Source of the DNA: Rugalucina vietnamica
Lineage: Eukaryota; Mollusca; Bivalvia; Lucinida; Lucinidae
Length of the DNA: 64,000 bases
NCBI GenBank assembly: GCA_964017185.1
Contig: OZ024874.1
Span: 53,410,856-53,474,855 of the forward strand
Reading direction: 5' to 3'
The notes under the pieces were generated by a model that saw nothing but the letters and a program-made list of their open reading frames with translations, had not been told where the DNA came from and made no database searches. Numbering within the stretch: position 1 is the first letter of the stretch; every line of letters starts with the position of its first letter. Shown here piece by piece: positions 22,901 through 34,900 of the stretch. A program made the translations under genes and the position numbers.

Positions 22901-25900
22901 GATAAAGACATAAATTTAACAGCATGTCTCCATATAACATGAATGTGAACTGAAAATGACACCATGAACAAGGAGAACTGTCAATGATTGAGAACTGTAA
23001 GAGTTGTGCACAGAGAAAATGCACCCTCTGAAATATGAAATAATGTCATCTGAATGGTAACATGAGGTGAACAGAAAATAGACATAAGGACAAGGGAACA
23101 GGTATGCGTACGAATGATTATCAACATCATTTAAATGTGGACAGTGATTGAATTTTTGGACAATAGATAAAGATTGCAAGCGTGTAAAATGTGACTTTGT
23201 AAACAAAGAATAACAATTTGTGAACAGAGGATAAACATGTGTATCATGTAAATTGAAAATATTTTTGATTGCATTGTTAAAATGGCAATAACAGCTATTC
23301 AGCAAACCAGTTGATGTTGCTCAAATGTTATTTCCCTTACACTGTTATGAAGCCAATTATCAAACAAAGAAAATAAACCAGTATACATTGTACCATGTTC
23401 ACAGTTCGGGCCTATGTAACCATGGCGACACTCGCACGTGTTAGGCCGGATACAATGTCCACCATTTTGGCAATTCCCGGTACACACAGCTGGAATAAAG
23501 TACACATACCATATGAAAACATCATGGGCATCATGAGCAAAGGATAAACAGAGGGTAACCTTGTCGACAGCTATATGATCGCACATATGAGTTTGGTTTT
23601 CAATTCTATTTGTATTAACTGTTTTGATTGCAGTATACGACCACGTTAGTGACACAACTTGACTTTTATCCAAAGTATTCAGGGGTCAAAGCATCGTTCA
23701 ATTTGAAGTAGACTAGCTACTAGTCTGATAAATAAGTTTTTGCCCTTTTTGTAAATCTAAATTTTCTTTTCTTGAAAGCTAGAGCAACAAATACTTTCTG
23801 ATGCACATATCTCGGCTAGATTTAAAATCGAGACAGAGGAGTAGACCCATATTATGTCCAAATGATGTACATTTTATATAAAACGATTTTTACCTTTGTA
23901 GATTTGCCATTTTAACGCCTAAATTCGAAGCTATATAGATATTCCTTATATAACTGTGTTCTTCACTTTTTTTTATTAAGGTTTAGAAACTTACGACGAC
24001 AAGAGAATCCATCTCCATAGTAACCATCTTTGCACGCGCAAATGTAACTCCCCTTCGTATTGGTGCATTCGGCATTGGCATCACATCCATGGATACCAAG
24101 GTCGCATTCGTCAATTTCTTTGCAGGAAATAAATCAAATTTTAAAAAGGATAAACAGTAAGTTTTTTTTTATTGTATTATCATTTTAAGACTTAGGATGT
24201 GAGCAAAAAGAACAAACAATATAAATAAAATCTTGTCTTGATCATGTTGAATAAATGAATGATTATTAAAATATTTTGCAATGTTTTATTCAGAAACATC
24301 TTACTCAAAATTTCTTATTTGTTATTGAACAAATAAAGTACAATTTTGAAAGCTTTTCAAAAATCACACTATAACAAGTAATGAAATACAATTCATAATC
24401 ATGAAAAATAAAAAAAAATATCGTTAATAGCGACACTGATAAGCTCTATCTAATGTTAAAGTTTTAGGTATAATAGGTCAGATAATATTTTTGCATCACC
24501 TGAACACCCTTGTATGGTACAAGTACATTATGTACAATACAACAACAAGTATATATCATGACGTTAGAAAGACAAAGGCCAAATTATCTTCGTTCCTGTC
24601 GAAATTAATTCTGTGTGTATTACGATCCACCAAAACTAAAGATTTGACTCACCTTACGCTTCCGACTGGGAACATACCCCTCAAAATGTTATCTCTTTCA
24701 GGTTGCAAAGTACACCTTCAATACCCCACTATAAACGACTATCAGAGTTAATTTTTTTTTCGATTGTAATAAACATGATGTTGATTGTGAGTTTCATCTT
24801 GGGAACAGATGCTGTATGCTAAATGCTTTCTTACCTGCTGTCTTTTCCTACCTTGACACATACATTCTTAACTTTGTGACGTGGTATACAAGTACTTCAA
24901 AGAGAAAATGGAGTACATAGGCAGATGAATAATTAAGTTCGATTGGACATTTGTTTCCTTGGCCACTGATAAAGTGATGGTTAAGAAGCTTCATTTTCCG
25001 AATCTTTTCGCGCTCGACAGGGCGAGTATAGCACTCGGATGGAGCACACACCTAGTCTTGGAAAACGTTGTGAACATTCAAGCGGCCTCATCTTCGGATA
25101 AATCTCCTTTATTTGTGCAGGTAACAAGGGTGACTTTGCAGGTAGTTCCGATGTTTTAGTTTCGATAGTGTTTGACGTTATTGCAAGAAACGCATAGTAC
25201 CTCAAACATTAATTGCGAAGGAAGTAGATGCCCTTGTATTTTAGTTGCACACTTTGTCTTTTCATCTCTAGAAATAAGTGATCCGCTAATCCATCGACAA
25301 ATTATTGCGCGACCCAAGCATATTTGACATAGTGTTTTCACCTCTAAATCTGCAAATAACCACCATTGTTCGTTCAGACAGGTAGCAGTAGGCAACTGTC
25401 ATCACTCGGCTATAGATTTCTAAGACAATAAGTCTAGCGGAGAACATCAAAGAAATTTCTCTGATATACTGTCATTCCGAACTTTTCTTCTCTCATAGAA
25501 CAAGTGCAAAGTGTTCCATCAATTGTCTGGGACAAGAAAACCACGTGGCAGATAAACAGGAATCTAGACAGTGTTTTGGCACCGATAGAATCAGTGGGTG
25601 TTCGCAGAACTGATTCTTATATACGTTGCTAAATACATAATGGCTGTAAATGAATGAAGTGATAGGGCTTATGTGTTGGCGACGGTTAGTTGTTACCTTT
25701 CCTGTCTGGATCAAAGGGGTTGACCTCTGCAAGCCGAATATAGTTATAGGTCAACAAAATTTATATGCATAGAGGTAAATGCTTCGTTACATATTGATAG
25801 ATGGGCCACAAACGGAAATAAACGTGAATAGGAAATAGCGCTATCACAAAAGAAATTTCCACTCCAAAAACCAAGGTGGGCAAAAACTGAATTGATAATC

Positions 25901-28900
25901 AGGTACTATCATAAAAAGAGAACATATCACCTTGTAACGGTCAGTGATATAAATTACTGGGTGGGGGAGGGGTGGGGGCTTACATCGATTTTACAGGTAC
26001 CTATGTTTTATTCGCTTTGATAAGTTGGTTAGTGTCAGAAACGCCTGATTGATTAGCCCTGACCATTGCTATTGGTTGCAATGTACACTTTTGGCGCAAT
26101 AACCTATCATGGTCCCCATTCACAAATGACGTTACTTGAACATACCAAAAATGCCAACCCAAACTCATAAACGAATTAAATCTACAAGCTTCAATTATGA
26201 ATTTTTGTTTCAGTGTCAAGCAGGGTGTCCACAATTTGAGCAATGTAAAAGACCTTGACAATTCTCTTTCCCCGACCACAATCAAATTTCCCTGACTCCA
26301 ATTTGTGTATTTGGAGTGTATTTTTCTTAGATCTGGGGAGTCGCGCCACATTCTTCTGTATCTTAGCAAAGAATAATTTGAAATGAAACGACTAATGATT
26401 TATCATTAATGAAGACATACTTCTCTTTTTGCTTATTTAATTATAATGCAATCCAAACATGAATTCTTGAAATCTACTGCAATTAGCGGTAAGCCTGCCT
26501 TTTCAAAATTTCCTGACTTTTCCCTGACTTTTGACCGAGAATGCAAAATCCCCTGACTGATGTCAAAACTCCCTGACAATTCCCTGACTTTGAAAAAATA
26601 TTTTCCCTGACTTTTTCCTGATCGTGGACACCCTGCAAAGGGTTATCGGTTATGAACATGATTTTCGAAAAAAGTGTAACATAAGGGTTCTATTTGTCAC
26701 ATGACCCTAACCTTTTAAAAGAGATGAGCCCCTTTCCAAATAAGGATTTAAATATTTATTTTTTTCATGTTCGTATTGACACAGTGGCTGCTTTCTAAAG
26801 AATTTTCTTGCACACCAGATAGAAAAATCCTACGTTTTACCCTATGTGAGAAATTCTTTTCTTGCACACCAGATAGAGAAATCCTACGTTTTACTCCAAG
26901 TGAGAATTTCTTATCTCATCCTCGTTATCTCACCCCGGTCGCACCCTGCGTTCAAGTGTTCTTTTTTTAACATTAGTTGTATAGGACGTCGCGTAATTTC
27001 GTCGCTTAGCGCACACGTCACAATGACGTCAACACGTTTTTATTCAAAATGGCGGCGCCGCTTTCTAGGTTAATAGTATGAAAATCAAACTACGCCGCAT
27101 TAAGGCGTGCAAGAAAAAGAATACATTAAGCGTGTAAGGTATGGATATACAAATCTGTCCCGAGGGTCACAGTTTGGCATCACTCGGCAAGCCTCGTGAT
27201 GCCAAAATGTGACCCTCGGGACAGATTTGTCTATCCATACCTGACACTCATGTAAGATTTTTATAATCTAACCCTTGTTATCTCACACCAGGCTCACCCT
27301 GCGTTCTTTTTTAAAATTGGTTGTATAGGACACGAGCGCACACGCCACAATGACGTCAAAACGTTCTAATTCAAAATGGCGGACGACGCGATTGTAGAAT
27401 TTTTCAAAGTGAATGGTATGAAAATCAAGCTAACCCACAGAAAGGCGTACAAGAAAAATAATCCATCATGCGTGTAAGGTATAGATAGACAAATCTGTCC
27501 CTCGGGTCACAGTTTGGCATCACGAGGCTCGCCGAGTGATGCCAAACTTTGACCCTCAGGACAGATTTGTCTATCCTTACGTGACACTCGTGTAAGATTC
27601 TTACAATCTGCAGGTGGTAGCAAATGCCAAGAATTTCTGCCCTATGCAGTTCTGTTACAAACACCTGGTCGGTACGTCGTTATCTAAGATCATTGTCTGA
27701 GATCAGAGAGATAAATTGGTGATAAAAGTTTATAGACATAATTGAGCCGTCTCACGGGAAAACCAACAATCTGCATATGCGAAAACAAAGACGCAGATCA
27801 GCTTCGCGGTAATCGCGAAGCTGATCAGCGCCTTTGTTTTCGCTACTCGGATAGTACAATTCCTCTTCTACTTAAATCCGAAATTTCAAGCTTCTAGCTC
27901 TTTTCTGAGCTTGTGCAGGCCAGTTTGTGTCGGACCTGTTCGGAAACCACATTGTTGGTTTTCCCACGAGGTGGCTCATAAAGCTGCTGTGTGAGTAGAC
28001 ATGGCGAATGGCAAGTGGGGCAACGGTGAACAAACAGCAACATATGAGCCGCCTCGTGGGAAAACCAACAATGTGGTTTCCGAACAGGTCCGACACAAAC
28101 CGGCCTGTACAAGCACAGAAAAGAGCTAGAAGCTTGAATTTTGGGATTTAAGTAGAAGAGGAATTGTACTATCCGAGTAGCGAAAACAAAGGCGCTGATC
28201 AGCTTCGCGGTTACCGCGAAGCTGATCTGCGTCTTTGTTTTCGCCTATGCAGATTGTTGGTTTTCCCATGGGGCGGCTCATATCTTTCTCTGAACTTAAG
28301 AAGATGTTTTGTTGTATTTGTATATGTTCGGGACCATTTTTGACTTTTCGTACACTGATTGTAGTTTCTTATGATGCTTGCTGTACTCAAGTTTGATTAG
28401 AACCGTTTATGAGCTAGATAACAGTATGATTTCACTGAATCGGTGACACAAACTAAAACAGCTGATGTTGTTCATGCATGAAGTGCTCAAATGCTTTTCT
28501 GCTAGATACAAAAAGGTGCCTATCTTCCAAAAAGCAATTTGATAGTGTATCGAAATTAAACTTGTCAAAGCCGTGTCTGCATAAGACACTGACAATGCTA
28601 ATGCATACATGGCTGTAGTGCATAGCATGTTTAGGCATGTGTCTTTTATTAAGACTTACCTTGTGTAAACTTTTTAAATTGCAATATATTTATCTGGCTA
28701 TTGTCGCCGGTTTATAAAGGGCCACTGATGAGGGTTCAGTAACCGGAATTGCGCAATATGACCCATAATACCTCCCTTTGAAAATTTTCACTGCTTCCAA
28801 AGGATCTTTCAGTATATTTAATTTTTCACTAGAAAACTAGGGCAAGGTTTCATAATGTGTCTCACCAATTTCTGTTATCGTCATTACCTTACATGCCAAA

Positions 28901-31900
28901 TTACCTGCGTTTATTCAAATATTTGAAAGTCTTTGATGGCGAGGTTAGGCACCTTTAAAATCGGTTTAAGCCAGATGCAGTTAAGTTAAACTACTGGCCG
29001 TTCGCAACTGATACATCTATTGTGGATCTATTCCAATCTTCGGTGTCGATTTTTGAACTGTTTTGCAGTCTGTTTTGTTCATATATTTAAACATTGCGTT
29101 TAACTGAGTGAGGACGTTTAGGGATATATACTAGGCAAATTAAATTTAGCAATTTTCGTAACACTCGCCAGTCTCTGCACATAATGAATAAAAGTCATAT
29201 TTTGGAATATGGGCGTAAGTGGTAACCTTTTGGCAAGAACTTGCAATCGAAAAATTTCGAAAAAATCAAACATTACGGCGATACTGACATGACGTTACAA
29301 TTTTAAGACACATGATCAAAACTTTCAGGTCTGCATAAAGTGTGAAACCAAAATCATGCTTAAGCAACTGTTTGGTCATCAAAACAAAGAAAAACATTTA
29401 AAACGTTTGGAAACAAAATTTTATCGCCGAGAAATAAAGATCGTAAGTTTTTGAATTCGACGTTTTTTGTTTTTTTTTTCTTTTGCTCCTTCATTATCGC
29501 CTTACAGTTACGTTCTAATTGGAATTTCCCGAAAATCGACAATGAGTTTAAATGTCTGATGCATACCGATATGTTAAAATAAAGAGAGTTTGCAAAGAAT
29601 TCCCTATCTTGGCTTCATAAAGTGAGCTTAAATAATGAGTTTAACGTCAGCGTTATCTCACTAGCATGACGCGTTATGGCTCTGAAACTTTTAAGTGTCA
29701 CTGACCACGGTGTTGGCTACATTTTGTTATGTTTGTCTTGTTTTGTTTCTATGAAAATCAATGGAAACCAAGTAGCCCGATATTAAGGCAATTTCGACTA
29801 CTTGACGGCGCATTGAAGTCGATGTTTGGAAGGTAAAGTTTGTACCGAAACAGCCCAATCTCACTTGTCAACAACGTTCATAAAGAAGGGGTGAAAATGA
29901 TGGGCCTATTGTACTTAACAAAAGTCAGCTGTTTGCATTGTGTTCAATTGTTGAGAATTTTGCATTCACGCCCTCTCTTTTATTTCTTGGTTTTTCCAGA
30001 AGCCTCTTTAAAGAATGACATTTTCAAATTCATCGTATCATGTACCTAAGACACTGTTCTTATCATTTAAATTAAAGAAATGTCCAAAACTGCTCTAAGG
30101 TGATCAAAATATATGTAACATCCAAAATTGCTAAATTTATTTTGCATAGTATAGGTTGTCGTTTGGCTTTCCATTTGTTCTTTTGGTATCGGTACCTATT
30201 TATTTTGGGTGTTTCCTACATTGAGTTTAAGGGTGTGACTTTGTTTGTTTGTTTGTCATGAGGTTTAAAGTCCCAATCAACAATTTTTCAGTCATGTCTG
30301 GACGGAGCCAATGCTTCCTGGGTTTAACCAGTACTGTAGGGAGTTAATGTGTCTTGCTCAAGGACACAAAACGGTGACGTCTGAGGGGATCGAACCCAGG
30401 ACCTCTCGATTCGGAGTCCGACGCTCTACCACTACGCTACCGCGCTCAGGTGTGACTTAGGTTCTGGCAGTTGCTGTCATTGCTTACTTACAACTTTTGA
30501 TATAGTGCATCGTACCTGAGTATGTATATACAGGTGTAGTCGCTGCCATGAAAAAGGCCGGCTTTGTATGTTCGGCATCCCTCAAAGTTCGGGAGAAAAT
30601 TGAAATATTTTGAAGGGAAGTCAAAGCGCTTGCTGAACGACATTTCTGTATAGCTTAAGCCTTATGGCATACGGGATATATTAAGTCTTGCAGCACGTTG
30701 CATATAGTCATCAAAGAACTAACAGATGTGTAAAATTCAAGATACATGTACATGTAGATGTGGTCCGTATCAATTGTTAGAGACGGACAATCATCTCTAA
30801 ATAAAGTAGACACATTTGAAGGCAAACGTGCCGCTTCTTCGACGCTCAGTAATTTTGACATTCAGTTCAATTGTTACGACTGTGTTACATGAATTACCTG
30901 GCCATTACCTGATGAGTTTCGCGTTATATTTAAAGCAATGGTGAATATCAGTTATTGTTTCCACATGTCTTTGACTGAGTCAATTAACAAAACAATACTT
31001 TAGGTTTCAATCGGCACTCCCCTTGTCGGTAATCTACCTGAATCTTTTGATGTTGTACATCCCAGAACATCAAAGAACAAATTGTGTGGTATATAGGTAT
31101 CTGTTTTGCCGACCTTTTATATATTATGGGTCTTTAATAAACTTGCGAAAATCTGGAATCGATCAATGGCTATTTGTGAGGTATTAAAGATAGAGGTACA
31201 TGGTATTTAAAGTCAAAACGAAGGCAATTACTAGAATATTGGGTTCTAATGACCGACAGAAAACAAACATTATTATTGCGAGTACCGTTGCAAGAAAACT
31301 ATTTCTTGACCTATTTCCTGACGGCTTTGACCTTACACCTTCAAAGCCGTTCTACTGAGAACTTTTACTGATGTCGAAGATCGATCATAATGGCGCACAG
31401 GATCAATACAAGGGCTGATCGTTCACACAAATAGATATACACTTTCTCGGTCTTGTACTAAAAGGATCATTTTAAAATGTTGAAAACTGCACCACGAATT
31501 GGTGCCATACACTTCAAAGAGCTTAGGTTTTAATAAGAATGGTAAATATTAGTTGACCAAAGTTTACTTGGAAGCAATTTTCGAAATGAACAACGTTGAA
31601 AGAGTTTAACTCTGCTTAATATGCTTCTGTGACTGCATATATTCGAAATGCAATATGCATGTTTAGTGGAACTCAGTTTTGATTAGTAGCTTTACTTATA
31701 ATTTCAAGCTGATATATACTGTTATAGAGGGGTCTGAAATAATAACCATCATAAAATAACAACTTAATATAACTAAATGGCAGAAAGAAAGAAAAATAAA
31801 ATAAAAATAAACACATATGGTCTGAGTCATAAGTGAAATTATACATGCTTATTCAGTATTTTTTAAGCGTGGCTCTGGATTTCAACTGTAAATATTAAGT

Positions 31901-34900
31901 ATAACAAACTTGAAACTAAATATATATAGTAACATGCTAAGCATTTACTACATCGAAAATAAAATCAAACAAGCTTTTCTGGCTAAAATAATATATACAT
32001 AACATAATGTAGATGTATTAAGCATGCTTACATGTAATTGTTTCACTTAAGACTCAAACTAAAAGTAGGTAGGTAGAAAGAGATTAATATTAAGGTAAAT
32101 TACATAACTAATGACTGAGTACTCTAAATAACCTAATGCCCTAATGAAACTCGTATTCTTTTAGAACAAACAAATGTTAGGAACCTTGGTAAGCGTGATT
32201 TATGTTTTGTTGAGTTTCGCTTCAGTAAAACAACTGTCTATTACACACTGTTTCGCAATTTTTCATTACGCTCGTACATTTAAGTATACTGTTACACGTG
32301 TTCGTTTCCAGTTTTCCACACAAACACTGATCGTAGAACAACGATTCCAATTTCAGGAAAGATCAGTTAAACACAAGGAAAACATGTCCGTGTAATATAT
32401 ACCCCCTTGAACCCCACTTTTATATAGCAAAACTGGGGTATGCAGGGGTATAACTATTTTTCTTATTTTTGCTCCAAAACATAGATTGTGGGTACTCGTT
32501 AGAACCGCCTCAGCGAGGCGGTTCTAACGTGTACCCACAATCTATGTTTTGAGCAAAATAAGAAAAAATATCAAAAATTTTCAGCTAAATTTTTTTAATT
32601 TTTAAACCTCAAAAAATTCTCTGTATATTGCATGGGCATGTTTTCGTAATGTAACACCAAGGAGGCTTGCAAAAACAGTCGAATATTAGATGATTGGTAT
32701 AAAACGTTTGAACTGTAAACAATTCCTAATTATATTAATAATATCCTGAAGAATAAAACGCCAAAACTATTCGAAATAAGAAGAGCTGACGTCGACACAA
32801 TTAGGAGCGAATAAACCTCGGGTCAAACTCTGGCTAATACTTCATTTTCGAAAATAATTTCCGAGTATATCAGCTACGTTGTACAAAGCTTGCTTTCAAA
32901 TATTCTAAGATTATTTTCTCTGTAATCACGACAATCGGATCTGTATTATACCCGCAGAACAAATCCCGAAAGCGGGTGGTAACTCCTATATAGTCGTATA
33001 ATGGGACGGCAAAATGATCTGATCGGACAGTGAAAAAAAAAAAGACAAATATACATTCTTGTTTTTCCGCAGGTTATATTGAGGTTGTCACACGACTTGG
33101 CAATTGCTTTTGATTTTCATTCCAAATAGCTTCTAGCAGGGGAATTTCAATCAGCTTTTCGAAAGCTGATGGCACATAATTGATGAGCTCACAATGCATC
33201 AACTCTAAGTATCAGAATATTTACTGAAATAAACTTTGATTGTTGTATTGGCATACAGAGAAAATTGCACTTACTTTGTCTTCATTTCGCTTAGTTCATG
33301 TCATTAACGTTTTATCTGGTAAATAAGCGAACATAGTTCCTAGATGAGAGTATGGTCAAAAACTCAGCAAGATTCTCATTTTACAAGGATGGGTACTAAT
33401 TGTTTTGAAGAGAGTATGGCTGTTTATTTAACTGATCCCCATGTGATTTGAGATCACCTTGATGATAAACGCACTTCTCTAGATAAAGCGGCCGTAGATA
33501 TAATTGAATTTACAGATTTAGAACCATTAAGAAACTGACCACATCTTAAAAGCAAGATTTACTCAGGAGAAGATGCTGTGCACTAATTAAAACCCTGATA
33601 TCTGTTTATAATACACATTCGCCCACTTCTTTATTTTTCTGATGAGTTTCCGTTATGACTTTAGAGTTCACTGTTGGAAATAATCGTACAACAAACGATG
33701 TGAGAATGTTACACGTAAAATGGTAAAATCAGTCCTATTGACATTGCATTGAAGTAATATTCTAAGTATATGTTTGTATCCTCTGGTAATGTCAGGAGAA
33801 GATTTGAGCCGCCTCGTGGGAAAACCAACACTGTGGTTTGACACAAATCAGGCTGCACAGTCACAGAAGCAGGCTAGACGTTCGAAATTTTGGATTTAAG
33901 TAGAAGAGAAATAGTACTATCCGTGTAGCGAAAACAAAGGCGCTGATCAGCTTCGCGGTTACCGCGAAGCTGATCTGCGTCTTTGTTTTCGCCTATGCAG
34001 ATTGTTGGTTTTCCCATGTGGCGGCTCGTTTGTTACGAGATATTAAACCATTTGTTCTTACAAATCTCAAATAAACCAAGCTACAGGTCTTTAACGTTGT
34101 ATATGATTATCGCGCATGTTGCACTGTTCCGCCGAGCAATATAATCATAAAGTACCCAAGAATATGTTTTCTTCATGTATCTGGTTGAGTTTTAGATATT
34201 CCCAGAATAGCAGTACATATACAAGATGAAATGCCATAAGCTGCTCAAATACAGATATTATGACACTTTACGTCAAATATATACTAGTGCTAAAAATTCC
34301 GTTGCATAGTTAAAAGGAATGTAAGTAAACAAGCAAAACAAATATTTCTAAGTAGGGAATGATTCCCTTATATTTACAGTTGATAATCCAGAGGTAGACA
34401 ATTCTTATAACAATGAATGTAGCAGAAAATTATGCTTCAATTTGAATCATTTTGATCTATTAATTGCTACTCTGTATATATTTTTATTTGTTCTAGCACT
34501 TTTATAACATGTGTGTCTAAAATAAAGATATATCTGTCATTAATATTTAGTTCTCTCACAACCGTTCATTCTTGCTTCATGTTTTCATGAAATTATGGAC
34601 TAAGGTATGAAATATATACACGCATATGATATAAGATGAAAACAAAAGTGTCTCATAGATGATACATAATTTCACTTATTCGTCATATCATCTAACACTA
34701 CGGCACCATAAAAGGCACAAACAAAGAAAAATAATCACAGTCCATGTATTTGGAATAGTCACTAGACCGGTACTGGTACCTGAACACGATTGGTCGTCGT
34801 CATCTGACTGGGCGTGGCCTGACAAGCACGTGCACTTGTACGAACCAATCGTATTTACACATTTCATGTTGCCATGGCAATGGTGGCCATGTTTCCCGCC

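Noticed and set aside
25156..25732. Minus-strand ORFs of ~79 residues in the EGF2-EGF3 intron
   Set aside because: No recognisable domain, no phase-compatible splice sites, and the NELL domain order is complete without them.
30375..30448. tRNA gene on the minus strand
   Set aside because: tRNA-like head of a SINE with its own 10-bp target duplication.
30900..30925. CTGATGAG at 30909 and at 33640 as hammerhead cores
   Set aside because: No GAAA box at a workable distance and no pairing flanks.
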